A stretch of 64,000 nucleotides of DNA, taken from NCBI RefSeq assembly GCF_011516635.5, contig NZ_CP096255.1, forward strand, positions 1-64,000. The letters are read 5' to 3'. Below the pieces are notes generated by a model. That model saw nothing but the letters and a program-made list of their open reading frames with translations. It searched no databases and had not been told where the DNA came from. This DNA comes from Bradyrhizobium barranii subsp. apii. GTDB taxonomy: Bacteria > Pseudomonadota > Alphaproteobacteria > Rhizobiales > Xanthobacteraceae. A program made the translations under genes and the position numbers. This document shows, in pieces, positions 39,164-48,817 of this stretch. Position 1 is the first letter of the stretch; each line of letters opens with the position of its first letter.

Positions 39164-40348
39164 CTATTTCGCAGAGCGTTTGCGCTGGATGCGCCCGCCC
39201 GGTTTGCTGGCCCACAAATACAAACCGCTCACCAGCACCAGATCGTCACGATGTCGAAAAACGCCCAGACGAGCTTGGGCGCCAGGCCGGGAAACGTCGT
39301 CGGAAAATGCAACGGCTCGGCGATCAGCAGCGCCTTCGTGACACCCGTCGGCTCGAATACGTCAGACACGCCACCGGTATGGGCGTCGATGAGCACCGCG
39401 TAGAAGAGCTCCTGTGTCATCATTTGTCCGTCCTTCATCAGAACGACGTAGTGGTTGGACGGACTGATCTCAGCGTTCGGGAACAACAACAACATCACTC
39501 GCGCTGCTGGCACCTTGCCGCGGGCAGCAGCAATCGCAGCTTCGATTGACCCAGGCCGATCGACCTCGTCCTTCGCCCTGCCCGTGTCATGGCGACCCGC
39601 CGCCGAATCTCGTCGGACATGGCCGTCCTTACCGACGTGGAAACGGGGCCATGCAGGGTGTTGATTGCTCCGGTCGTGGCAACGAGGAGCAGCCATGCCA
39701 TCGTAATGATGCCCGTCAGATTGTGCAGGTCGAGCCACAATAGTTTTCGGCTCTTGTTCGCGTGCGAACCGTGCCAAATCCAAATCGGCGGACGAATGGC
39801 GGATAGAGTATCAAGCCCGAGATGACAGCGGCGATGACGACGAGTGCCATGCCGGCAAGGAACAAGCCGCCGGGCAGCCCCAGATACAAATCCGCGTGCA
39901 GCGTGTGCAGGAATTGCATCGCGGGACCACGCCGTTGCGGCATCGTTGTGAGCTGACCGGTGCGAAGGTCGATCACCTCGCGGTGTATCCGGGTGGGTCC
40001 GCCATCCGGGGTTGGCGCCGAGCGGGTCTCCACGATGGGCCACCGCTTGGCAAATTCGAGTGAGATCATCGTATCGCCGGGGTGTCTCGCCAGCGCTGCC
40101 GCGACGATGGAATCAAGCGTTGGCGCGCCATTGCTTGCCGGGACTTCGGCCAACGTTCCCGATGAACCAAACGCCTCGTCGATCTCTTTTTGAAATATCA
40201 GCGGCAAGCCCGTCAGGGAGAGGATCAGCAGGAACAGCGTCGAGATGATGCTCGTCCAGCGGTGGATGCCGGCCCACGTCCGCAGCGATCGCATGTTGGG
40301 TCGCTTCCGCGCGGCGATACGCGACGCATTTACCAGTAGCGATGTCAT
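39164..40348 (-). pseudogene. PepSY-associated TM helix membrane protein, multiple frameshifts
   Basis: Three or four minus-strand frames must be joined to recover one protein. The N-terminal frame (40348 to about 39780) has RSLRTWAGIHRWTSIISTLF, GLPLIFQKEIDEAF and LHADLYLGLPGGLFLAGMAL. The next frame (to about 39590) has RKLLWLDLHNLTGIITMAW. A third (to about 39245) has AAARGKVPAARVMLLLFPNA and DAHTGGVSDVFEPTG. The last gives LVLVSGLYLWASKPGGR and a stop at 39164. At least three indels are present, so the gene is dead. The family, inner membrane proteins with PepSY domains, often accompanies siderophore receptors and may reduce ferric siderophores. It is divergent from the broken receptor at 40680. 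Confidence 0.8.
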
Positions 40349-40679
40349 GTCGGGTCTTGAGTCCCCAGCAATTGCGCGTCTGTGACAATTGACCGCGGTG
40401 GTTTCGCGCGGTCTGCCTCATGGCTCGTCGCGATCCCATCCGGCGCGTTGCGGTCTTACGAAGTTTTTCGAATCGTGCGTTCGGGCGGCAGCAAAAGGCT
40501 TTCGCGCTTACCAACAATCGATGCGATGTGAAATCGAAACGTAGAGCGGCGCGCCAGGATCACCTGGAAGCTTAGATGCCTTCTAGTTGGCATGGATTTT
40601 CCCGAATGCTTATTCGCTCTCGTCCCAAGCGATTCGTGTCTGGGACGGGGCATCAAGAAGAAAAGACTCCGGGGACTGC
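40349..40679. other. Intergenic region between divergent iron-uptake pseudogenes
   Basis: This 331-base gap should hold the divergent promoters of the PepSY and TonB-receptor genes. I see no clear iron-response operator and no open frame worth calling. Confidence 0.5.
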
Positions 40680-42957
40680 ATGCTTAACGACGTGACCTTC
40701 TCGCGCGCATTCGGGCTTGCGTGCGTGTCAGTGTTTTTGACCACGACCTCATCCGTCGCACAGCAGTCGGGCCGCCAACAATCGGCGACGTCCGGACAGT
40801 CACTCCCTCCCGTGACCGTCGTCGCGCCTGAGCAGCGAGCCTCTCTCGCGCGGCGACAGCGGTCATCCAATACATCGCGCGCTGCGACGACGCGGCGGGC
40901 AGAGCGACGTGAGAACGCGCCAGTGATGAGCACGCCTGCCACGCTTGGAGCAAGGCAGGCAGCGTTGCCGGTGCCGTATGTTGGAGGGCAAGTCGCAAGG
41001 GGCGGACAGGTCGGCCTCCTCGGCAACAGGGATTATATGGAAACGCCATATAGCCTCACGAGCTACACGGAAAAGACCATCCGCGATCAGCAGGCGACCA
41101 GTGTCGCCGAGGTCCTGACCAATTCCGATTCGTCGGTACGGGCGGCGATCGGTAGCAGCAATCGCTATGACGCGCTGACCATTCGCGGCTTCCGGGTCGA
41201 GAACAGCGAGATCGCGCTGAATGGGCTGTACGGCCTCGTGCCGGCTTACCGGATCAACCCTGCGCCGATCGAGCGCATCGAGCTGCTCAAGGGACCCGGG
41301 GCGTTCCTCAATGGCATGGCTCCGTCCGGTAGCATCGGCGGCAGCGTCAATGTCGTGACCAAACGGGCAAACGAGGACCTGACGCGTCTGACTGCCGGCT
41401 ACATCTCGAATGCGCGGTTTGGCACGGAGATCGACGTGGCGCGCCGTTACGGCGAGCAGCGGGAATGGGGCGTTCGTTTCAACGGCGGGATCGATGGCGG
41501 CAATACGACGATCGACCGTCAGTCGGTACGCGACGGAGTCGGTTCGCTTGGCGTTGACTATCGGGGCGAGCGCTTCAGGTGGTCCGCCGATGTCATCTAT
41601 CAGGACGACTGGATGAAAGCGGCAGCTCGCGGCTACACGCCCGTCACTGGCATCGCGGTGCCGAACGCTCCGGACCCCCGCATCAACCTCGCCCAGCCGT
41701 TCGACTATGCCCGCGCGAAGAGCCTCACCGGGCTTACGCGCGCCGAATATGATGTGTCGAATAATGTCACCGTGTTCGGCGCAATCGGCGCCAACCAATT
41801 CACCTTCGACAAGCAGGAAGCCCCCGGCGCCACCATTCTAAACACAGCAGGCGATGCCCTCTCGACCTCTCGCTTCCAGACCGGCAAAAACGACGGCGTA
41901 TCGGGCGAAGCCGGCGTGCGGGCGCGTTTCGACACAGGTCCGGTCGGTCATGAGGTCGCTGTCAGCGGCAGCGCCATGAACCGCACTGACTGGCTCGGTC
42001 AGACCAATTACGGAAACTATCTTACCAACATCTACACGCCGACCCTGCTGGCGAGTCCGGGCACCCCGGTGTCTTCATTCCCTGAGGGGAAATCGGCTTT
42101 CCTTGGTCTGAGAAGTGTCGGCGTCGCCGATACGCTCTCGATGATGAACGGGATGCTTCAGGTGATCGTCGGAGCGCGACAGCAGCAGGTTATCGCGAAC
42201 AGCTATGCCCCCGTGAGCGGCCTGGAAGCGACCCACTACGATCAGAGTGCCACGTCGCCTTCCGTGGCGCTGGTGGTTCGGCCGATCAAGGAGCTACGCC
42301 AACTACATCGAAGGCCTCACGCCTGGACCAACGCCGCCGTCCGGCGCCGCCAACACCAATGCGGTGTTCGCGCCCTTCAAGACAAAGCAATATGAAGTCG
42401 GAACCAAGCTCGATCTCGGAGGCTTCGGCGCGAGCCTCGCGGCATTCCAGATCAGCTTGCCGAGCGGCGTGACCGATCCGGTTACCAGGATCTTCAGTCT
42501 CGATGGTGAACAAAGGAACCGCGGCATCGAGTTCAATACGTTCGGCGAAGTCGGGCCCGGGATCCGCGTCCTGGGAGGGGTGACTTACCTCGACGCGCGG
42601 CTGACAAAGACTGAAGGGCACCTCCATGATGGCAACCGTGCCATCGGCGCTCCGGAATGGCAGAGCAATCTCGGTGTCGAGTGGGACACTCCGTTCCTGC
42701 CCGGGCTGACCACGACGGCGCGTACCATCTACACCAGCCAGGCCTATGTCAGCGCTGACAACATCCAAAGTGTTCCGGCCTGGATGACGTTCGACATTGG
42801 TGCACGTTACGCAACCCGACTGGCGGGACGACCCACCACGTTCCGTGCATCGCTCACGAACCTCTTCGACAAACGCTATTGGATCGGCAATCCGACCGGT
42901 TATGTGATCAGCGGCATGCCGCGTACGTTGTGGTTGTCAATGACGGTTGACTTCTGA
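40680..42957 (+). pseudogene. TonB-dependent siderophore receptor, frameshifted
   Basis: The first frame (40680 to about 42290) starts with a signal peptide (FGLACVSVFLTTTSSVAQQ) and has the plug domain: ETPYSLTSYTEKTIRDQQ near residue 121, DALTIRGFRVENSEIALNG, IERIELLKGPGAFLNG and GGSVNVVTKRA. The barrel continues in a second frame from about 42292 (SYANYIEGLTPGPTPP) to the C-terminus LWLSMTVDF, which ends in Phe as outer-membrane barrels do. The total length is not a multiple of three; a short deletion near 42291-42295 in the expected KELSLYANY segment explains the break. Without the last strands the barrel cannot close. It took up ferric siderophores before decay. Confidence 0.82.
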
Positions 42958-43033
42958 CGCTGCCAGAGAGGCGCATCGTCCTGCGCCAAGCGCGTCACCG
43001 AACCATGGTAACCGCCTCCGTGCCCCAAACGGC

Positions 43034-43121
43034 GCGCAGGTGGGTGGAATTGGTAGACGCTCTGGCTTCAAGTGCCAGTGGCTTAACGGCCGTGAAGGTT
43101 CGAGTCCTTTCCTGGGCACCA
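43034..43121 (+). tRNA. Diverged tRNA-Leu copy (anticodon CAA), possibly a pseudo-tRNA
   Basis: The 88-nt sequence is nearly identical to tRNA-Leu at 38887, with CCTGGGCACCA at the 3' end and the same variable and T arms. The anticodon loop reads TTCAAGT, so the anticodon is CAA (43069-43071), not CAG. The 5' strand GCGCAGG has one mismatch to CCTGGGC, and one extra G is present before the D stem (TGGGTGG versus TGGTGG). It may be a recruited tRNA-Leu(CAA) or a degenerating copy. Confidence 0.6.
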
Positions 43122-43663
43122 GCTTTTTCTGGATACCCAGCATTTCCAGATAGATAAATCGCATCCTTGTGTTGCGTGACCACGACTGCGCAACGAAGGG
43201 GCGCGGTCCCGCCGATACGCCGGGGTGGGTCTTGGTCATTCAAGCAGCGCATTCCCAATCGCGGCCAGTAGTGACAGGCGGGTCACTTTGAGCACCCTTC
43301 GCCTGTGACGACGTCTCGCCCAGAATTGACTTCGACCCGACGCGGATTTCGGCGATCGCTCACGATGTCGACGTATCATTCGTATCGATCGCGAGTTCGT
43401 CACTCGCGACGCGTGTGACGTCACCCGTCCGGCAATCACCTGCTCGATGTTTCGCCGTTTCCAATTCGCACGACAATCTGCAGAGCCGAACGGCTGATAA
43501 CAATGATGTTGACGACGATTGACTGCTTGCTGCGGTAACACAAGCCCAAAGCTGCGTGCACGGCTGCTCCTGCAGATTATGCAACGCAGGTCTGTGATTG
43601 ATGTCCGGCGCAAAACTCGGATAGCCTTCGGGAAGGCCTGACCCCGACAGGGAGTGTGCTTCG
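43122..43663. other. Non-coding gap upstream of the formate dehydrogenase operon
   Basis: These 540 bases hold no convincing gene. Several direct and inverted CG-rich words occur around 43350-43440 (CGATCGC, TCGCGAG, TCACTCGCGACGCGTGTGAC), which may be operator or promoter elements for the operon. Nothing specific can be assigned. Confidence 0.5.
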
Positions 43664-43873
43664 TTGAAGAATGATCAAGCGCCAAAGCTTCTTCGACGTG
43701 ACTTGCTTCGGCTGACAATTGTCGGTGCCGGTGCGTTGGGTGCCGGCCAATTGTTGCCGGCAGCGGCTTCCGCAAAGCCCGTTGATCTCGATCAGAAGCG
43801 GAAGGCTCGCTATCGACCTGACTCCCAGGAAGTCAGGAATTTCTACCGCGTCAACAGCTATCCCGCTCGATAG
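43664..43873 (+). CDS. Small twin-arginine protein of formate dehydrogenase loci
   Basis: The 69-residue product starts from TTG 43664, with GGAG 9 bases upstream. It has a Tat-like N-terminus (RRDLLRLTIVGAGALGAGQL) and a conserved-looking C-terminal half (DQKRKARYRPDSQEVRNFYRV). This matches the small 'formate dehydrogenase region TAT target' type protein that often precedes respiratory fdh operons; its role is not known. The stop codon lies inside the ribosome binding site of the next gene (TAGGAG), so translation is probably coupled. Confidence 0.82.
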   Translation: MKNDQAPKLLRRDLLRLTIVGAGALGAGQLLPAAASAKPVDLDQKRKARYRPDSQEVRNFYRVNSYPAR

Positions 43874-43882
43874 GAGACTTCC

Positions 43883-46837
43883 GTGCTGATCAGGAAGTCC
43901 GAACGTCGTCCGGAGCGTGCCAGGCTTTTCGATGCGGCGGCCGACGAAGCATCGGCGAAACTGGACCGGCGGACGTTCCTGAAGCGCTCGGGAGTCACGG
44001 CCGGCGCGTTAGCCGCGGTGGGTGAACTCGCGCTGCACAGCGTGCGCAAGGCCGAAGCCGGTCCGCCGCCGCCCGTCGGCGCAACGGTCACGACCCGCAA
44101 GAACGTCTGCACGCACTGCTCGGTCGGTTGCTCGGTGATCGCCAAGGTCGCCAACGGCGTATGGATCGGGCAGGAGCCCGACTACGACAGTCCGATCAAT
44201 CGCGGCTCGCATTGCTGCAAGGGCGCGGCAGTTCGCGACGACGTGTTGAACGAACGACGCCTGCGTTACCCCGTGAAGCTCGTCAACGGACAGTGGACGC
44301 GCATTTCCTGGGAGACGGCGATCGACGAGATCGGCGACAAGCTGCTGGATATCCGCCAGAAGGCGGGGCCCGACTCGGTCTATTGGCTTGGCTCCGCCAA
44401 GTTCACCAACGAGGCCGCTTATCTCAATCGCAAGCTTGCGGCGTTCTGGGGCACCAATAATTCCGATCACCAGGCGCGGATCTGCCACTCCACGACGGTC
44501 ACCGGTGTAGCCAATACCTGGGGCTACGGCGCGATGACCAACAGCTACAACGACATCCGCAACGCCAAGACCATCCTGCTGATGGGTGGCAATCCAGCCG
44601 AGGCCCATCCGGTTTCGCTGCAGCACATTCTTGAAGGCAAGGAGCTCAACCGCGCCAACATGATCGTGGTCGATCCCCGGATGACGCGGACAGCTGCGCA
44701 CGCGACCGAATATGTCCGGGTTCGCCCCGGCACGCATATCGCCACGATCTACGGCATGCTGTGGCACATTTTCGAGAATGGCTGGGAGGACAAGGAATTC
44801 CTCGCTCAGCGCGTCTATGGCCTGGATGAGGCCCGGAAGCAGGTTGCGAAGTGGCCGCCCAAGGAGGTCGAGCGCGTGACCGGCCTGCCGGAGGCGCAGG
44901 TCAAGCACGTCGCCGAACTGTTCGCCAAACAGAAGCCGTCCACCCTGATCTGGGCGATGGGGCAGACCCAGTTCACCACCGGCACCGCCAATGTCCGCGC
45001 CAGCTGCCTGTTGCTGCTCGCCACCGGCAACATGGGGCTGCCCGGCGCAGGCGCCAACATTTTCCGCGGCCACACCAACGTGCAGGGTGCAACCGATCTC
45101 GGTCTCGATGTCACGTCGCTGCCGCTGTACTACGGTCTTGCCGAGGAGGCCTGGCGGCATTGGTGCCGGGTATGGGAGGTCGACTACGACTGGATGAAGT
45201 CGCGCTTCCCCGACAAGAAGCTGATGGAAACGCCTGGCATTCCCAGCACGCGCTGGTTCGACGCAACCCTGCTCCCGAAGAATCAGATCAGCCAGCCCAA
45301 TCCGGTGCAGGCCATGTTCATCATGGGCCATGGCGTCAACACCATCACGCGGATGCCGGAAGCGGTGAAGGGCATCGAGAAGCTGGAGTTGCTGGTGGTC
45401 TGCGATCCCTATCCGACCGCATGGTCGGTGCTGTCGGAGCGCAAGAACGGCACTTACCTCCTGCCGGCCTGCACGAGCTTCGAGATGGAAGGTTCGCGCA
45501 CCAACTCCAACCGCTCCCTGCAATGGGGCGAAAAGATCGTCGATCCGGTCTTCGAATCGAAGAACGACTACGACACCATGTACCTGTTCGCCCGCAAGTT
45601 CGGATTTGCCGACCTGATGTTCAAGAACATCAAGGTCGAGAACGGCGCGGTCTCGGCGGAGGACATCCTGCGCGAGATCAACCGCGGCGGCTGGTCGACG
45701 GGCTATTGCGGCCAGTCGCCGGAGCGGCTCAAGGCCCACATGAGAAACCAGCACAAGTTCGACCTGGTGACGCTGCGGGCGCCGAAGGATGATCCGGAGG
45801 TTGGTGGAGATTATTACGGCCTGCCATGGCCGTGCTGGGGCACGCCCGAGTACAGGCATCCGGGCACGCCGATCCTCTACAATACCAACCTTCCGGTGAA
45901 GGAGGGCGGCGGCACCTTCCGCGCGCGGTTCGGAGTCGAGCGCGTCGTGAAGCGCAAGGTGATGGAGAACGGGCAGGAGGTGGAGCGGGAAGATCACGAT
46001 AATCTTCTTGCCGAAGGCTCTTACTCCGTCGGTTCGGAGATCAAGGACGGTTATCCCGAGTTCACCCTTGGCGTGCTGAAGAAACTTGGCTGGGACAAGG
46101 ACCTCACGGCGCAAGAACGCGAGGTGATCGAGCGCATCAATCCGGCCGATCCCGACAAGGTGTCATGGTCGACCGACCTATCCGGCGGCATCCAGCGGGT
46201 CGCGATCGAACACGGGTGTTCGCCTTACGGAAACGCCAAGGCACGCATGATCGCGTGGAATCTTCCCGATCCGGTTCCGGTGCATCGCGAGCCGATCTAC
46301 ACGCCGCGTCCCGACCTCGTCGCCGACTATCCGACCTTGCCGGACGCGAAGCAATTCCGCGTGCCCAATATCGGCTTCTCCGTGCAGAAGGCGGCCGTCG
46401 ATCGCGCGATCTCGAAGCAGTTCCCGCTGATCCTGAGCTCGGGCCGTCTGGTTGAATACGAAGGCGGTGGCGAGGAAACGCGATCCAACAGATGGCTCGC
46501 CGAACTGAAGCAGTACATGTACGTCGAGATCAACCCGGCGGATGCAGCCGAGCGCGGCATCGTCGATGGCGGCTGGGTTTGGGTGACCGGTGCAGAGAAC
46601 AGCTCGCGGGCCCGGATGAAGGCGCAGGTGACTGAACGCGTCGGCAAGGGCGTTGCCTGGATGCCGTTCCATTTCGCCGGCTGGTACGAGGGAGCCGACC
46701 TTCGGGCGAAATATCCAACGGGGGCCGATCCCATCGTGCTCGGCGAGAGCAACAACACGCTGACGACCTATGGCTATGATCCTGCCACCGGCATGCAGGA
46801 GCCGAAAGCCACGCTGTGTCAGATCAGGGCCGCATGA
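43883..46837 (+). CDS. Formate dehydrogenase major (catalytic) subunit
   Basis: The 984-residue molybdenum/tungsten-bis-MGD oxidoreductase oxidises formate to CO2. It starts at GTG 43883 behind AGGAG. A twin-arginine motif (DRRTFLKRSGV near residue 29) predicts export to the periplasm. The N-terminal [4Fe-4S] site is CTHCSVGCSV near 75 with CCKG near 113. The catalytic residue is Cys in ARICHSTTV near 204, so this is the Cys type, not selenocysteine. It is followed by the beta and gamma subunits, as in membrane-bound Fdh-N-like enzymes. The frame is intact across all blocks to QIRAA. Confidence 0.93.
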   Translation: MLIRKSERRPERARLFDAAADEASAKLDRRTFLKRSGVTAGALAAVGELALHSVRKAEAGPPPPVGATVTTRKNVCTHCSVGCSVIAKVANGVWIGQEPDYDSPINRGSHCCKGAAVRDDVLNERRLRYPVKLVNGQWTRISWETAIDEIGDKLLDIRQKAGPDSVYWLGSAKFTNEAAYLNRKLAAFWGTNNSDHQARICHSTTVTGVANTWGYGAMTNSYNDIRNAKTILLMGGNPAEAHPVSLQHILEGKELNRANMIVVDPRMTRTAAHATEYVRVRPGTHIATIYGMLWHIFENGWEDKEFLAQRVYGLDEARKQVAKWPPKEVERVTGLPEAQVKHVAELFAKQKPSTLIWAMGQTQFTTGTANVRASCLLLLATGNMGLPGAGANIFRGHTNVQGATDLGLDVTSLPLYYGLAEEAWRHWCRVWEVDYDWMKSRFPDKKLMETPGIPSTRWFDATLLPKNQISQPNPVQAMFIMGHGVNTITRMPEAVKGIEKLELLVVCDPYPTAWSVLSERKNGTYLLPACTSFEMEGSRTNSNRSLQWGEKIVDPVFESKNDYDTMYLFARKFGFADLMFKNIKVENGAVSAEDILREINRGGWSTGYCGQSPERLKAHMRNQHKFDLVTLRAPKDDPEVGGDYYGLPWPCWGTPEYRHPGTPILYNTNLPVKEGGGTFRARFGVERVVKRKVMENGQEVEREDHDNLLAEGSYSVGSEIKDGYPEFTLGVLKKLGWDKDLTAQEREVIERINPADPDKVSWSTDLSGGIQRVAIEHGCSPYGNAKARMIAWNLPDPVPVHREPIYTPRPDLVADYPTLPDAKQFRVPNIGFSVQKAAVDRAISKQFPLILSSGRLVEYEGGGEETRSNRWLAELKQYMYVEINPADAAERGIVDGGWVWVTGAENSSRARMKAQVTERVGKGVAWMPFHFAGWYEGADLRAKYPTGADPIVLGESNNTLTTYGYDPATGMQEPKATLCQIRAA

Positions 46838-46849
46838 GAGGTTAGACCA

Positions 46850-47452
46850 ATGGCACGCATGAAATTCCTGTGCGATGCGGACCGTTGCATCGACTGCAAT
46901 GCCTGTGTGACCGCCTGCAAGAACGAGAACGAAGTGCCTTGGGGCATCAATCGGCGGCGCGTCGTCACGATCAATGACGGCAAGCCCGGCGAGCGGTCGG
47001 TGTCGATGGCCTGCATGCACTGTACCGATGCGCCTTGCGCGTCGGTGTGTCCGGTCAAGTGCATCTATCCGACCGAAGACGGCATCGTCCTGCACGACAA
47101 GGATTTGTGCATCGGCTGCGGCTATTGCTTCTACGCCTGCCCGTTCGGAGCGCCGCAATATCCCCAGGTCGGGAACTTCGGCTCGCGCGGCAAGATGGAC
47201 AAGTGCACCTATTGCGCGGGCGGCGGCGGACCGGAGGCGCCGGGCAGCGCCGAAGAATATGCGAAATACGGCTCGAACCGCTTCGGCGAAGGCAAGCTGC
47301 CGATGTGCGCCGAGATGTGCTCGACCAAGTCGCTGCTCGCAGGCGATGGCGACATCATCGCCCAGATCTACGAGGAGCGCGTCGAGAAGCGCGGCTACGG
47401 CTCCGGAGCCTGGGGCTGGACAACCGCCTATCACGAGGACGTCAAGTCATAA
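46850..47452 (+). CDS. Formate dehydrogenase iron-sulfur (beta) subunit
   Basis: The 200-residue electron-transfer subunit has four [4Fe-4S] cluster motifs: CIDCNACVTACK near residue 14, CMHCTDAPCASVCP near 55, CIGCGYCFYACPFGAP near 86 and CTYCAGG...CAEMC near 117-150. It passes electrons from the catalytic subunit to the cytochrome b subunit. It begins 13 bases after the alpha stop and is followed after 49 bases by the gamma gene. No signal peptide, so it would be co-exported with the alpha subunit. Confidence 0.93.
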   Translation: MARMKFLCDADRCIDCNACVTACKNENEVPWGINRRRVVTINDGKPGERSVSMACMHCTDAPCASVCPVKCIYPTEDGIVLHDKDLCIGCGYCFYACPFGAPQYPQVGNFGSRGKMDKCTYCAGGGGPEAPGSAEEYAKYGSNRFGEGKLPMCAEMCSTKSLLAGDGDIIAQIYEERVEKRGYGSGAWGWTTAYHEDVKS

Positions 47453-47501
47453 GGGACCTGCGCTTACCGCGACGATTAGGGACGAAGATTGGGTATCCGT
47501 C

Positions 47502-48500
47502 ATGACGGCTTTCGCACGCATTCGCTTCGTAGCGCTGTTGTTGATGCTGTTCGGTCTCACGACAGCCCCGGTGCTCGCCCAGAAGCTCGGTCCCGACGGG
47601 GCGCCCAATCCGACCGCCAGTGTGGCCAATCAGAAGACGCTTCTCGAGCAGGCGCCGCGCATCCAGGGCCGGATCGACATTCCAGATGTCAAAGCCAGCG
47701 TGCTGATGCAGCCGGCGGGACGGACCTGGGATTATTTCCACGAGGTCCTGCTGCACTGGGGTGGGGCGGTGGTGATCGTCGGCATGCTTGCCGTGCTCGC
47801 GCTTGCCTATCTGATCATGGGCCGGCTTCGCATCGAAGCGGGGCGCTCCGGCCAGAAGATTGTCCGCTTCAAGGCTTTCGAGCGGTTCGCGCATTGGCTG
47901 ACAGCGGTTTCGTTCGTGCTGCTCGGATTGACCGGCCTGAACATCACCTTCGGCAAGGTCCTGCTGCGGCCCCTCGTCGGCCCGGATCTGTTCTCGGACA
48001 TCTCCCAGGTCGCCAAGTACGTGCACAATTTCACGAGCTTCGCCTTCGTGGCGGGCCTCGTTTTGATCACGGTGCTTTTCTTCAGGGACAATCTGTTCAA
48101 GCGAGTGGATATTGACTGGGTCAAGCAGGGTGGCGGCTTCATCAAGTCGAAACATGCGCCTGCAGGACGCTTCAATCTCGGTGAGAAAATGGTCTATTGG
48201 CTGTCGGTCGCAGCCGGCCTCCTGGTCTCCGCATCGGGGTTCGTGCTGCTGTTTCCCTTCTACGGGACCAACATTGCCGACATGCAGATCGCCCAGGTCG
48301 CCCACGCCGTCATCGCGATCCTTTTCATCGCGCTGATCCTGGGACACATCTATATCGGCACGCTCGGCATGGAAGGCGCGTTCGAGGCCATGGGTACCGG
48401 CGAGGTCGATATCAATTGGGCGAGAGAGCATCACGACCGCTGGCTCGCCGAAAAGCTCGAAGCGGAAGGCCGGCAAGCCTCGGCGACACCAGCTGAATAG
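47502..48500 (+). CDS. Formate dehydrogenase cytochrome b (gamma) subunit
   Basis: The 332-residue product has an N-terminal signal-like hydrophobic segment (VALLLMLFGLTTAPVLAQ) and a periplasmic stretch. The diheme cytochrome b domain has four main spans, including ERFAHWLTAVSFVLLGLTG near 128 and AQVAHAVIAILFIALILGH near 268, whose histidines are candidate heme ligands. It anchors the enzyme and reduces quinone. A longer open frame upstream (from 46974) overlaps the beta gene out of frame and is not used; ATG 47502 is the natural start. Confidence 0.9.
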   Translation: MTAFARIRFVALLLMLFGLTTAPVLAQKLGPDGAPNPTASVANQKTLLEQAPRIQGRIDIPDVKASVLMQPAGRTWDYFHEVLLHWGGAVVIVGMLAVLALAYLIMGRLRIEAGRSGQKIVRFKAFERFAHWLTAVSFVLLGLTGLNITFGKVLLRPLVGPDLFSDISQVAKYVHNFTSFAFVAGLVLITVLFFRDNLFKRVDIDWVKQGGGFIKSKHAPAGRFNLGEKMVYWLSVAAGLLVSASGFVLLFPFYGTNIADMQIAQVAHAVIAILFIALILGHIYIGTLGMEGAFEAMGTGEVDINWAREHHDRWLAEKLEAEGRQASATPAE

Positions 48501-48817
48501 CGCGATGGCGCTCGGCCTAACCTGAACCGGGCAATTCAGTTGGAGCGGCCGTCCGGGTCTCGCTTTGCGTCCCGGTCACGCAGGTAATCGTGTCGTCCGT
48601 GAACAAGGCTCTAAGCGATTGAGCGAGAGTCTGTTTTTCGGATTTGAGACGGTTTGAGATTGCAGGGATTGGGAGGTAAAGACCGCCAAAGCCTGCAAAT
48701 TCGATTGTGGATTGAACGAAGCCGCTGCCGCGGCGTAGGGGGCAAGGTGGCATAGATCGCCTCCTGGCTGAGAGGATGTGGGTGTTGGAGCCCACCCCCT
48801 CAGACAGGAGTATCGAG
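48501..48817. other. Gap between fdh operon and IS91-type pair
   Basis: These 317 bases have no supported gene. The last 50 bases contain a short hairpin (GTGGGTGTTGGAGCCCAC) just before the recombinase start. The left end of the IS91-type element must lie here, but I cannot define it. Confidence 0.5.

Larger units (their letters stand above)
38974..43033. other. Small accessory island between two tRNA-Leu copies
   Basis: About 4.06 kb is bounded by tRNA-Leu(CAG) on the left and a diverged copy of the same gene, with similar upstream sequence (CGAACCRTRGTAACCGCCTC), on the right. The sequence just downstream of each copy is also alike (TTCTGGA...TTCCAG hairpin). Content is limited to two decayed iron-uptake genes. 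No integrase remains. The left boundary may lie a little further downstream, since similarity continues past the tRNA. Confidence 0.6.

Noticed and set aside
43883..46837. Selenocysteine formate dehydrogenase
   Set aside because: The catalytic position is a Cys codon in ARICHSTTV and there is no in-frame TGA, so no SECIS or Sec insertion is needed.
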